Assembly (NCBI GenBank): GCA_948443845.1
Contig: CAOJUE010000001.1
Span: 62,001-126,000 of the forward strand
Direction: 5' to 3'
DNA from: an uncultured Eubacteriales bacterium
GTDB lineage: Bacteria > Bacillota > Clostridia > TANB77 > CAG-508
DNA: 64,000 nucleotides
In this document: one piece after another, positions 28,834 to 38,226 of the stretch
Position numbering within the stretch: the first letter of the stretch is position 1
Layout of the letters: each line of letters starts with the position of its first letter
The notes under the pieces: model-generated
What the model saw: the letters and a program-made list of their open reading frames with translations, nothing else
What the model was told of the DNA's origin: nothing
The model's database searches: none
Position numbers and translations under genes: made by a program

Positions 28834-30619
28834 TTATTGTTTCACAAACTGTCCTGTAGCAACACTTCCCTTAGTTATACAACCTGCTCCACCAGTTCCT
28901 CCATATGCCGATTCTCCTCTTCTTGTTCCAGCTCCTCCTGCTCCGCCAGAAACACTAAAAGAAGCACTTGTAGAAGTATTCGTATTATAAAATATATTAA
29001 TGCTTCCACCACCAGAACCTCCGCCACCAGAACGATATCCTCTACCACCAGCAGAACCATTTGATGTAATCGATCCTTTATTACAAAATTCATCAGCAAA
29101 AAGTACTAGTAGACCACCTGTACCTGTTCCACCACGATCATAAGGTCCTCCACCGGTAACCAATCGCTCCAGAACCTCCAGCATTTCCAGCTCCACCGCC
29201 ACATCCATCAGAAAACATACTTTGATATCTTCTTGCAGCAGCATTACCTCCAGCCCCTCCATTGGCACTTCCTGCACCTGCTGTAGAATACCAAGCAGCA
29301 CCTCCACCAGTACCTCCTGAATAAGATGTACCTGTACCACCTGCACCTGAATAAGCTGATTGAACAGCAGCACCTGATGCACCTCCACCAGTGCGTCGAT
29401 TCGTTCCAGCACCACCAGCTCTTCCTCCTGCTGGTGAATTGTAAGAACCACTATAGACTCTTGCTCCTCCTCCCGCTCCTGTTGCAGGAACATATTCGTA
29501 CGTTCCATTAGCATTTTTGAATAAGTATACATCTTCACCTGGCGCTTTTGCTCCTCTTCCTGTCATAGTTATACTTCCATTATTGGTTAAGGTTCCTGTA
29601 CAATATACAATCATTCCTTTTGGTCCACCATAACTTGAAGTAATAGAAGTCATGGTTACTCCACTTTCTATGGTTACATTTCCGTCTACTTTTACGACAA
29701 CCGTTCTGCTTGCATTCGTGGAAGCAGTTCCACAATCAGAACTATCTCCAAAAGAATATACTTTATTACTTAAGGCTGCCCCTTCTACTTGTGTAACACC
29801 ATCTAATATTAAATCTCCTTTGTGTGTTATTGCATCAATTGGATAGGTTTTTGTTTCTTTTTGTCCCGCATTATCTTTTTTCACTATTTTAATTTCTTGT
29901 GGACCATTTTCTTGTATTTTGGCAATTTCTGATAACATATCGTTATTGGTCAATATATTGCTGATTTCTATTTTTACTATGGTACTCTGACCATTTGAAG
30001 CCACTATTTTAAATGAATATTCTCCATTTTCTTTTACGATAAATATTTGATTTCCTTCTTTATTATTTTCATCTGGTTTTACAGTAGCACCTTCACTTGG
30101 CTCTATGGCTGTTATTTTTCCACCAGCCATCTTAGCCGTTACTCTTATTTCTACTTGTTCCAAATCTTTTTCTGTTGTTACTAATTCTGCCTTTGCAAGA
30201 ATTTCTCCAACAGCATCCCATTTTATAGAACCATCTTCTTGAACAACACCTGTTACAACTAAGTTCCTTGGATTTTCACTTTTCTCATAAACTTCCACAA
30301 ATCCATCGTCTGATGTTTCAACTCGGTAATCTTGTGTATATGTTTCACCTTTTAATTTGTCTAAAATATACTCCTTTTTCGTTCCATTATTCGATGATTC
30401 TACATATTTTTCTTCGAAAAATTCTGCTTGATAGTCTGATAACGCAAGTTCCACTTGTTCCTTTGCCATAGCAACATTATTTTCATCTACTGCATGGTTT
30501 GTCTTTCCTAGTATCCCTTCGCTTCCACCAATTAAAGATAAGGTAATTCCTGCTAAAATCAATAGTACAATAATTGTTACAACTAGTGCTATCAGCGTGA
30601 TTCCTTGATTTTTTTTCAT
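28834..30619 (-). CDS. Pilin-leader, glycine-rich surface protein, read through a CGGT +1 site
   Basis: 594 residues across two frames. Residues 1-30 are a type IV pilin-like leader, KKNQG|ITLIALVVTI, cleaved by prepilin peptidase after Gly and followed by a hydrophobic helix. Residues 30-270 are a beta-rich stalk. From about 365 the chain is glycine-rich repeats (GGAGG, GGTGTG). The frame breaks inside the repeats at 29152-29155: zero-frame GGT TAC CGG, resuming GGA GGA CCT. Read as one residue (489) it gives IGY-x-GGPYDRGG, where glycine is the obvious fit. The second frame supplies the last 105 residues. Own promoter at 30677-30705; AGGAG 8 bases before the ATG at 30619. Probably exported and surface-exposed. 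Confidence 0.8.
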
Positions 30620-30676
30620 TTGCTTTTCTCCTTTTCTATTTGTCACGATATATGAATTATGTCCACTGTTAATACC

Positions 30677-30705
30677 ATTATATCAATCGCATTCTTTTGT
30701 GTCAA
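30677..30705 (-). promoter_or_regulatory. Promoter of the pilin-like gene
   Basis: TTGACA at 30700-30705 and TATAAT at 30677-30682 with a 17-base spacer; both boxes perfect, implying strong expression. Confidence 0.75.
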
Positions 30706-30773
30706 TGTGTTTTGTTCAAATGTAATCAAATTGTAATATCCATTTTGCGCCTTTATCTTTTTGAAATAAAAAT

Positions 30774-30806
30774 TCAAAAAGATGCATTTTCAAAATGCAT
30801 CTTTTT
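30774..30806. terminator. Terminator of the DUF308 gene
   Basis: AAAAGATGCATTTT and AAAATGCATCTTTT form a perfect stem with a two-base loop and flanking A/T runs, 20 bases beyond the stop at 30826. Confidence 0.85.
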
Positions 30807-30825
30807 TCAACTATTCTATCATTGA

Positions 30826-31362
30826 TTAAAAAATGGAATTCACATTTCGCAAGAAAATAATTTCCTCAACAATATCCATAACCGAATAAATCAAAATTGC
30901 AATTCCTATCGCCACTCCAATGGAACTTCCATTAAATATAACATAAATTCCACAAATTAAAATCAAAACGGCAACCAAGAGCGCCCATTTCCATTCGCTT
31001 ACACCAATCGATTTTAGTTTAGAAACTAGCCCCAAGCGCATCAATCCACTATACAAAATCCACACACCAATGATAATTCTAAAAATCGTAGCAATCGTAT
31101 CTCGATACGCAATGGTAACAATTCCTATAATGATTGCTAAAATTCCAAAAATCATCTCATAATTGTAAAAATCATACGTTCCTTTTGCTACAAAATAACT
31201 AATTAATTTTACCACTCCAAATAAAATAAATACCACTCCCAAAAGATAAGCAACAATTTGCATAATCGCATTTGGGTTACCGATAATCGCAACTCCAATG
31301 ATTGCTGTAACAACAGACGTAACAATGGACGTCCAACCTGTTTTTTTCAAGAATTCTTCCAT
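30826..31362 (-). CDS. DUF308 (HdeD-like) membrane protein
   Basis: 178 residues with six evenly spaced hydrophobic helices arranged as three hairpins, the DUF308 layout; GVVFILFGVVKLISYF and GIAILIYSVMDIVEE are typical helices. HdeD is linked to acid stress in enterobacteria, but in Firmicutes the role is unknown. It starts two bases after the 31365 gene stop. No in-frame CGG. Confidence 0.85.
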   Translation of the reverse strand: MEEFLKKTGWTSIVTSVVTAIIGVAIIGNPNAIMQIVAYLLGVVFILFGVVKLISYFVAKGTYDFYNYEMIFGILAIIIGIVTIAYRDTIATIFRIIIGVWILYSGLMRLGLVSKLKSIGVSEWKWALLVAVLILICGIYVIFNGSSIGVAIGIAILIYSVMDIVEEIIFLRNVNSIF

Positions 31363-31364
31363 TT

Positions 31365-31886
31365 TTAACTACCTCCCTTTACTAAAAATTGGAAATCTTT
31401 TTCCTGCAAAATTTTTTCCCCTAGTTTATGTAATTCATAATTGGAAACTTCTTCAATAAATTGAACCACTTTATCGTAATGATATTCTACCGTTTTTCCT
31501 TCTTGACAAACCAAATATCGTTTCACTTCGCCCAGTGTTTCGGTTATGTTATATCGACTCATCAATTGCGGGTTTAAAATATCGAAATCCTTTCTTAAAA
31601 TTGCTCTGTCAAAATTTCTGTGGTCTGCAAAATATTTATTATAGAAAACGCAATCTGCCACCAAATGCAGAAAATAGCCTTCATTGAAACTAGAATCCAA
31701 TTTTTTGTCCAACAAAAACTCATACAAATTCGTATCAGACGAATAATACGGCGAATAATGCGTTTCTCCCTTAATTTCTACATTGTCTGGATAAAACGTT
31801 CCTTCAATGAATTCTTTCTCATTTTCTACTTTGTATTTTCTGGCATATTCTTTGGCAAGACATAAATGAATCATATAACTAGGCAT
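31365..31886 (-). CDS. Zinc-dependent phospholipase C-like protein
   Basis: 173 residues beginning MPSYMIHLCLAKEYA. The N-terminal histidine and the helix EGYFLHLVADCVFYNKYF (H-x-x-x-D) match the short PF00882 zinc-dependent phospholipase C family, whose bacterial members are mostly uncharacterised. There is no signal peptide. AAGGAGAAA precedes the ATG. The dprA stop lies about 75 bases further on. Confidence 0.7.
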   Translation of the reverse strand: MPSYMIHLCLAKEYARKYKVENEKEFIEGTFYPDNVEIKGETHYSPYYSSDTNLYEFLLDKKLDSSFNEGYFLHLVADCVFYNKYFADHRNFDRAILRKDFDILNPQLMSRYNITETLGEVKRYLVCQEGKTVEYHYDKVVQFIEEVSNYELHKLGEKILQEKDFQFLVKGGS

Positions 31887-31960
31887 TTTTTCTCCTTTTC
31901 GTTTGATTATATCTTAAATTTTTACGAAAATCAACAATTTTTTCTGAATAATTTCTTAAT

Positions 31961-32823
31961 TTAAAAATTCCAAATATCATTAATATTTGAGAACAAGAAA
32001 GCCCCTTCTTTTATTAAATCATTCGTCCCAACCGAATTTTTTGAAAAAATATTTCCGTGGAACCGCAAATACATCTTTTCCCTGCTCTAAAGCCCAATTG
32101 GCAGTAATCAAACTTCCGCTTTTTCGTTTAGCTTCCACCACAATCACTTTATCCGAAAGCCCACTAATAATTCGATTTCTTGCTGGAAAATGCTTTCCTT
32201 CTGGCTTGGTATGAATTCCATATTCCGAAACAACGGCTCCCCCTTTTTCCAAAATTCGCTCAAATACTTTATAATTCTGATATGGATAAATTTCCTCATC
32301 CGCCAAACTCCCACCTAGCACCGCCACGGTTTTGCCAATTTCCGAATCCAAAGCCCCCAAGTGAGCATACTTGTCAATTCCTATAGCGAGCCCGCTAACA
32401 ATATTAATATTTCGATTTGCCAATTCTCTACCCAAAATCCTTGCTGTATTTTTACCCATTTCGCTCGCCATTCTACAACCAACCACTCCGTACAGCATCA
32501 TCATCCAAAATATTCTCATTCCCACGAACATACAAAAATGCTGGCTTATCCTCGATTCGGTGTAATTTTCTGGGATATTTTTCATCTTTTATTCCAATCA
32601 ATTTGATGTTTTTTTGATGCATATATTCTAAATTTCTTTTTTCTTCCTCTAAACTCTTGCTTTTTAAGATTTTGTTTATTTCTTCCTCTGAAAGCTCATT
32701 TTGGACAAATTCTTCAAAATCCAATTCCCAAATTTCTTTTGTATCATATTTTTTTAACAAATCTAGTTTAGTTTTATTTTTTAGGTCCAAACTAGAAAAC
32801 CATACATTATATAATTCTTTCAT
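31961..32823 (-). CDS. dprA: DNA processing protein DprA, read through two CGGA +1 sites
   Basis: 286 residues in three frames. Frame one (to residue 111) ends FLYVRGNENILDDDAV. At 32487-32490 zero-frame GTA CGG shifts to VVGCRMASEMG, the start of the Rossmann fold. Frame two holds SGLAIGIDKYAHLGAL, KTVAVLGGS, and PARNRIISGLS. At 32054-32057 zero-frame GTT CCA CGG shifts again to AATATT, giving VFAVP-x-NIFSKNSVGTNDLIKEG. The invariant DprA motif there is VPGN, so residue 256 should be glycine. Frame three ends at TAA 31961. DprA loads RecA on incoming single-stranded DNA in transformation. With no shifts only the N-terminal 115 residues would be made. Confidence 0.92.
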
Positions 32824-32883
32824 ATTTTCCTCCTATTTGAAATAAAATAAAAAAGGATATATTTAAAAATATACCCCCATTTT

Positions 32884-33735
32884 TTATTTGTTATTTTGAA
32901 TTTTTGTGGCTTTGACCACATTTTGAAGAAGCATGGCAATTGTCATTGGTCCGACGCCTCCCGGAACTGGCGTAATGTAGCTTGCCTTTTGGCTGACCGA
33001 CTCGTATTCAACGTCTCCCACAATCGTTCCATCTTCTAATCGATTAATTCCCACATCTATAACAACTGCCCCCTGTTTAATCATTTTATTTGTTACAAAA
33101 TGTGGTTTTCCAATCGCAGATATGACAATATCTGCATTTTTTACGATATTCTCAATTTCTTTCGTTTTCGAATGGCAAACGGTAATCGTCGCATTTTTCG
33201 CCAGCAAACATTGCACCATTGGCTTTCCTACGATATTACTTCTACCTAAAATAACAGCATTTTTTCCTTCAATTTCAATCTTATATTCTTCCAGCAATTT
33301 CATAACCCCATACGGTGTACACGAAATAAAGCAATCTTCTCCAATCACAAGATTTCCGACATTCATCGGATGAAATCCGTCGACATCTTTCTCAGGCAAA
33401 ATCGTGCGAAATGCTTTATTAATATCAATATGTTTCGGAACAGGACTTTGAAGTAAGATTCCATTGATATTTTTATTCTGATTTAATTTTTCAATCAAAT
33501 CCAGCAATTCTTGTTCTGTTGCGGATTTATCCAAGAAAAATTCCTCAAAATCAATTCCTACTTTTTTACACGCAAACGATTTATTTTTAACATACACTTC
33601 AGAACTACTATTATCACCAACCATAATCACGGCTAGTTTGGGCACAATTCCCTTTTCCTTTAATTTTTCTACTTCCCATTTTAAATCTTTTCGAATATTT
33701 TTTGCTAATTCTTTTCCATCTAATATTTCCGCCAT
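32884..33735 (-). CDS. folD: Bifunctional methylenetetrahydrofolate dehydrogenase / cyclohydrolase
   Basis: 283 residues with both FolD signatures: EVYVKNKSFACKKVGI (catalytic Lys in YVxxK) near 50-65, and the C-terminal PVPGGVGPMTIAMLL. The NADP-binding strand is AVILGRSNIVGKP. It interconverts methylene-, methenyl- and formyl-THF. No in-frame CGG. Confidence 0.96.
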   Translation of the reverse strand: MAEILDGKELAKNIRKDLKWEVEKLKEKGIVPKLAVIMVGDNSSSEVYVKNKSFACKKVGIDFEEFFLDKSATEQELLDLIEKLNQNKNINGILLQSPVPKHIDINKAFRTILPEKDVDGFHPMNVGNLVIGEDCFISCTPYGVMKLLEEYKIEIEGKNAVILGRSNIVGKPMVQCLLAKNATITVCHSKTKEIENIVKNADIVISAIGKPHFVTNKMIKQGAVVIDVGINRLEDGTIVGDVEYESVSQKASYITPVPGGVGPMTIAMLLQNVVKATKIQNNK

Positions 33736-33749
33736 TTTTGCTCCTTTTA

Positions 33750-34349
33750 TTAAACCTTATATTTTATATAAATAACAAGTCCTATTGCTAAAATAATGAC
33801 TCCAATAAACAAATCATCCGCAATATTATGTCCCACCTCTGGCAAAACACCAATTTCGTTGATTAATTCTGCATAATCGCCATCAATTTCTTCTTGATTT
33901 TCTGTTGGTTCTGGCAAATTTTCTGGCGTTGATTCTTCTTCCGTTGGTTCTTCTTCTGGTTCTTCTTCTGGTTCTTCCACCACTGGTGGCGTACTTCTTA
34001 AAATTCCAGCCTTAATGTAGGCTTCTTCTCCGCCATATTTGATTTTATACCAACCGTTGCTATACTCGGCAATTACCGTCACTTCTGTTCCAACATCCAA
34101 ACCGCCAACGCGGTCGCTTTCTACCGAATAACTGGCTCGAATATTGCATCGTTCTTGCACATACATTGTTTCATTTTTCTTCGTTTCCGTTGGAATTTCT
34201 TCTTTGGGTTCTTCTTTTACTGGCTCTTGCAAAACAGTATTTTCCGCTGTTTCATTCGAAACCACATTTTCTTCTGTTGCCAATCCGTGCCCAGAAAGAA
34301 GCATGAAACTCATTAAAATAATTCCTATTTTTAAAACAATTTTCTTCAT
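33750..34349 (-). CDS. Exported SH3-domain protein with C-terminal LPEVG anchor, probable sortase substrate
   Basis: 199 residues. Signal peptide 1-24; a low-complexity Glu/Pro linker; a bacterial SH3 domain about 62-117 (CNIRASYSVESDRVGGL ... GWYKIKYGGEEAYIK); a second E/P linker; then LPEVG at about 168, a hydrophobic stretch FIGVIILAIGLVIYI and a short basic tail. That is the order of a cell-wall sorting signal with a non-canonical LPEVG in place of LPXTG. The sortase gene ends 17 bases upstream, so enzyme and substrate appear paired. AAAGGCGGAAAGT precedes the ATG. Confidence 0.75.
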   Translation of the reverse strand: MKKIVLKIGIILMSFMLLSGHGLATEENVVSNETAENTVLQEPVKEEPKEEIPTETKKNETMYVQERCNIRASYSVESDRVGGLDVGTEVTVIAEYSNGWYKIKYGGEEAYIKAGILRSTPPVVEEPEEEPEEEPTEEESTPENLPEPTENQEEIDGDYAELINEIGVLPEVGHNIADDLFIGVIILAIGLVIYIKYKV

Positions 34350-34366
34350 TACTTTCCGCCTTTCCT

Positions 34367-34951
34367 TTACTTTTGGATTTCTGCTTTGACAACAAATCGC
34401 TTGGTTGAAGCATTTTCACAAGTAATCAGCGTGATTTGTTTTTTTCCTGCTTCTTTTCGCAAAAGTTCCAAATCCGTTGGCTCAATAGAAGCTGTTTGTG
34501 TTACTTTGTAGGTTGTCGATTGCTTGTCCGTATCCACAATCTCAATTTCATCGCCTACTTCTAATTCATTCAATCGTTTAAAAACCCTGTCATAATTATG
34601 CCCTGCGATGCAAAAATTTCCTTCTTGATTTAAATCATCTCCGTATAATTTAATCACACCTTGCTCTAGAGCGTCTTCTTCCACGGTTTCAAGAATTGGC
34701 TGTTCTACTTCAATTTTATCAATCACAATTTTCCCTAAAACAGGATACTTTTCTGTTTCATTTTCTTCCACATCTGCCGAAGATGTTTCTTCTGTTTTTG
34801 TATTTGTCATTTTGTTTACCAATTTGACCGTACCAAAAATAACACCTGCAATAATCGCCAAAATCACAACAATAATTGCAATATTTTTGATTTTTTCGAA
34901 ATCAAAATCGAACTCAAATTCTTCATCTGAAGCATGTTTTCCACCACTCAT
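34367..34951 (-). CDS. Sortase family transpeptidase
   Basis: 194 residues: short acidic cytoplasmic N-terminus, one membrane helix (28-50), then the sortase barrel. The catalytic His is in CIAGHNYDR, the Cys in TLITC, and the Arg in ASTKRFVV. The spacing and the VLGKIVIDKIEVEQPI strand resemble class D/E-like clostridial sortases. Its likely client is the SH3/LPEVG protein immediately downstream. uppP lies 12 bases further downstream of its start, same strand. Confidence 0.9.
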   Translation of the reverse strand: MSGGKHASDEEFEFDFDFEKIKNIAIIVVILAIIAGVIFGTVKLVNKMTNTKTEETSSADVEENETEKYPVLGKIVIDKIEVEQPILETVEEDALEQGVIKLYGDDLNQEGNFCIAGHNYDRVFKRLNELEVGDEIEIVDTDKQSTTYKVTQTASIEPTDLELLRKEAGKKQITLITCENASTKRFVVKAEIQK

Positions 34952-34963
34952 ACCATCACTTCC

Positions 34964-35755
34964 TTATCTTACAAATGTTAAAACCAAAATGATAATTCCA
35001 AATATCACGCGATAAATCGCAAATCCTTTGAAACTGCCTTTTTTCAAATAATCTAATAAAAATTTAATTACTACAATTCCCACCACAAAACTTGCCAAAA
35101 CGCCTATTACAAAGGCTAAACTAAACTCAAAAGCATCCAAACTGAAAATCACAGCCGCTAAAATAATCGGAGTTGACAGCAAAAACGAATATTTGGCAGC
35201 ACTTTCGCGGTCAACACCAAGTGCTCTTGCAACCGTCATGGTAATTCCAGAACGTGAAACGCCCGGAAACGCTGCCGCAATGGCTTGGGAAATACCGATT
35301 AGAAGTGCTTGGGTCAGTGTCATGTTTTCATAATTAGTATTAGATTTGGCAGTTTTATCAACAATGTATAAAACAATTCCCATCACAATTAACGCAATCG
35401 CAATCGGAATCATGCTTCCGCCAAATACTGTGTCAGATAATTTGTCAAGAATTAAACTTAGAATTCCTGCTGGAATGGTGGCTAATACTAAGTACCAAAA
35501 CATTTTTCCTTCCAGACTTTTTTCTTTTTTGACAACTTGGTTAAAACCACCTTTGATCAGTGATATCCAATCTTTGATAAAAAATAGCGAAATCGCAAGC
35601 AGTGTTCCAAAATGAAGCGCAATATCGAAGGATTCTGGGATTTGACTCCATTTAAAAATCCAAGGAAATACTGCCAAATGGGCTGAACTTGAGACTGGTA
35701 ATAATTCGGTTAAACCTTGGACAATTCCTAAAATTAAGGCTTGTAGAATGGTCAT
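34964..35755 (-). CDS. uppP: Undecaprenyl-diphosphatase
   Basis: 263 residues with eight helices. GIVQGLTELLPVSSSAHL at the N-terminus (with catalytic Glu) and FPGVSRSGITMTVA (Ser and Arg) are the two diagnostic motifs of BacA/UppP. It recycles the lipid carrier used for cell wall synthesis, which fits the neighbouring sortase genes. GAAAGGAAG precedes the ATG. Confidence 0.95.
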   Translation of the reverse strand: MTILQALILGIVQGLTELLPVSSSAHLAVFPWIFKWSQIPESFDIALHFGTLLAISLFFIKDWISLIKGGFNQVVKKEKSLEGKMFWYLVLATIPAGILSLILDKLSDTVFGGSMIPIAIALIVMGIVLYIVDKTAKSNTNYENMTLTQALLIGISQAIAAAFPGVSRSGITMTVARALGVDRESAAKYSFLLSTPIILAAVIFSLDAFEFSLAFVIGVLASFVVGIVVIKFLLDYLKKGSFKGFAIYRVIFGIIILVLTFVR

Positions 35756-35836
35756 ATTTTTTTCTTCCTTTCTTTTGTTGATTATTTTACATAATTTTCA
35801 TGGGTTGGTCACATAGTGGACATGATTTTGTGTATT

Positions 35837-35856
35837 GGGCACAATAGCTTGTGCCC
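35837..35856. repeat. GGGCACAA palindrome after dpaA
   Basis: GGGCACAA and TTGTGCCC form a stem nine bases past the dpaA stop. The flank TAGGGGCAC on the minus strand matches the palindrome at 7526-7543. The gap 35756-35865 contains nothing else except an ATGTAAA-like sequence upstream of uppP. Confidence 0.5.
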
Positions 35857-35865
35857 CTATGGTTG

Positions 35866-36714
35866 TTATGGTTTTAGAATATTATAGATTGTATCTCTAA
35901 TATATTGCGCTGCGCTGACTGGCGCTACCTTGCCTGGTAGGGCTAATGCCCAGATGGTTTTTAAATTATTTTGTTTGGCATATTCGAAATCAACGCCTCC
36001 AGGATTGGATGCTAAATCTAGGATTAAAACGTCCTTTTTTACTTGGTTTAAGCGGTTTTCATCCAAAACTAAAACTGGAATGTTGTTGATGATGATGTCG
36101 AATTTTGGCAAGTGCTCATCTAAACTTTTTAAGTGAATTGGCTTGTAACCATAGGCTTTGATATAGGCTAAATCTGGCTCTTTTCTGGCTTCGCAGTAAA
36201 CGTTGGCGCCGATTCCTTGGAGCATTTTGGCTAGAATTTTGCCAATTCTGCCAAATCCCATGACTAAAATGTTGGAACCTGACAGCGTTTTAGGATATTC
36301 CTCCATGGCTATTTGAATCGCACCTTCTGCGGTTGCAATCGCATTTAAAACTGCGTATTCTTCCATTTCTAGAATGTCATAACATTCAATTGTTGAATCG
36401 TTTCGGAAGGATTCGTCTAACTTTCCTGAAATAAGTTTTTTACCTTGCAAATGGTTACGTAATTCTGGAATGGTTAGTTTGACATCGCTGTATGGCGTAT
36501 TCACGATTTTTCCATCTTTGGATAATGGAATGGAAGTTACGATATATTCTGATTTCAGAATGGTTTCCTCTAATGTTTCACCTTTGGCAAAATTGCTTAG
36601 TTCTTCTGCCTTTTCTAGTGCATACGTAATAACCTCAAAGCCATCTTCTGCCAACATTTTGGCTAGATTGACAATTCTTAAATCTCCACCAATGATTGAA
36701 ATTTTCTTTTCCAC
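35866..36714 (-). CDS. dpaA: Dipicolinate synthase subunit A
   Basis: 282 residues of the DpaA/SpoVFA family: N-terminal domain with KISIIGGDLRIVNLAKML, then the NAD(P)-binding domain with NILVMGFGRIGKILAKML. Dipicolinic acid is made in the mother cell and stored in the spore core. GTG at 36714 is the likely start, nine bases after GAAGGGA; the ATG three codons upstream is too close to that site. In most spore formers dpaB follows directly; here it does not. No in-frame CGG. Confidence 0.92.
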   Translation of the reverse strand: MEKKISIIGGDLRIVNLAKMLAEDGFEVITYALEKAEELSNFAKGETLEETILKSEYIVTSIPLSKDGKIVNTPYSDVKLTIPELRNHLQGKKLISGKLDESFRNDSTIECYDILEMEEYAVLNAIATAEGAIQIAMEEYPKTLSGSNILVMGFGRIGKILAKMLQGIGANVYCEARKEPDLAYIKAYGYKPIHLKSLDEHLPKFDIIINNIPVLVLDENRLNQVKKDVLILDLASNPGGVDFEYAKQNNLKTIWALALPGKVAPVSAAQYIRDTIYNILKP

Positions 36715-36773
36715 AAATATCATTCCCTTCTTGATTTGATATTTTATTCTATTTGTGAAATTTTATCTTTATG

Positions 36774-38040
36774 CTAGTTTGAGCCTAATTCTTTTTGATT
36801 TTCTTCTTTTTCTTGCTCTTTTTCCTTTTCTAGTTTCTTTTCAAATATTTTATCAACTGCTTTTTCTGCTTTTTGACTAATCGTGTTATCACTCATGTCT
36901 CTTACTAAAATGGTAGTCGATTCGAGATATTCTCTGGCTTTGTCTTCTAGTTTTAGTAAATATTGATTTTCTTCGTTTTCTTCTGGTTCTTCTTCCACCT
37001 CGTTTTCCATTTTGACAGAAACCGTAATGTGCTGTTTTATCTCGGCAAAAACTTTTTCTTGATTGGCTGTTTGCAATAGTTCTGGCTCTAATTCAATGGC
37101 TTTGTTGAGAAAATTGATGGCGATATCTTTTTCGCCTTTTAGCACATAAATTTTCGCTAATTGGAAATAGGATTTGGCTTCTAAATCGCCATACAAACTA
37201 TGTTTGAAGTATTTTTCTGCGACATCTAAATCGCCCCCGAATGAAAGCAATTTGTCCCAAACTGTAGTTGGCTCCATAAGCTTTGTGGTTGATATCTGCT
37301 GCCTTTTCATACATTTCTTTTGCCATTTGAAATTCGCTCAGCATGGTGTAGACGATGCCTAAATTGTAGTATAAATTAAAGTCAGTTGGTCGAAATTTTA
37401 GGGCTTCTTGATAAACTCTTTCTGCTTCTTTGAATCTAGCTTGTTCACATAATAATTCGCCTAGTAAAATGGAGCATTCGTATAGGTCTGGTTTGGTTTT
37501 CATGAGATTTTCAAGCATTTGGATCGCTTCGTTTTTTTGCCCTAAATCGTTTAGTAAATCAGCAATTTTGAAGTAGGATTTATAGTCATTTCCTTTGATA
37601 TCAACTAATTTTACATATTCATCAATGGCTTTTCGCATGCCACCTTCTTTTTCATAGATTTTGGCTAGCAATTTGTGTCCCATATAACTTTCGGGATATT
37701 TGGTTACTAGTTTGATTAGGATACTTTTGGCTGCTTTATAGTCACCAATAAAAATCAATATTTTAGCCAAAAAAGAGCTGATGATTTCGGAAAAATTCAA
37801 GCCTTTTAGTTCCATTAAAATGATGAAAACAGGAAGTAACATGGAAAATAAATAACGAATACTTTTGAAAAAAGTATTGGCATCAATTCCGATTCGTATT
37901 TCGATGAAACTTATGGCAATTCCAATCGCTTCTAAGACTAAAATTCCGATGTAGTTAGTATCGTTTTTGCGGATAATTTTAAAAAATATAATAATGAATA
38001 TCGAAAAGGCTATTAAATTAAATAATATCTTTTCTAGCAC
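36774..38040 (-). CDS. Membrane-anchored TPR protein, read through a CGGG +1 site
   Basis: 421 residues over two frames. Residues 1-75 hold two hydrophobic segments; from about 95 there are seven or so tetratricopeptide repeats; the C-terminus is a charged coiled coil ending in K/E-rich sequence. The frame breaks within a repeat at 37236-37239: zero-frame TTC ATT CGG, resuming GGC GAT TTA GAT GTC. Read as one residue (268) it gives AFI-x-GDLDVAEKYF, the normal G-D/N-x-x-x-A pattern of a TPR helix. GTG 38040 has GGGGG eight bases upstream and is preferred. Probably a scaffold or assembly factor. Confidence 0.8.
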
Positions 38041-38164
38041 GTTTTTGTCCCCCTTTTTTCCCTTAAGCAATTTATTAGTGAGATTATATCATAGAGTTTT
38101 GAATTAGACAATGGTTTTTTTGATTTTTTTGGGATAAATATTTACAAATATCAAATTTTTCTAC

Positions 38165-38219
38165 AAACAGAAAAAAATAAGCAAAGAAGTTATTCAAAAA
38201 CTTCTCTGCTTATTTTTTT
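38165..38219 (-). terminator. Terminator of the lemA operon
   Basis: AATAAGCA-AGAAGTT and AACTTCT-TGCTTATT form a long stem with flanking A and T runs, just beyond the stop at 38227. Confidence 0.85.
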
Positions 38220-38226
38220 GTAATGC

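Noticed and set aside
28813..29511. Open frames on the plus strand across the glycine-rich region
   Set aside because: They are Ser/Cys- or Leu-rich shadows of the GGN repeats on the other strand and have no ribosome sites.
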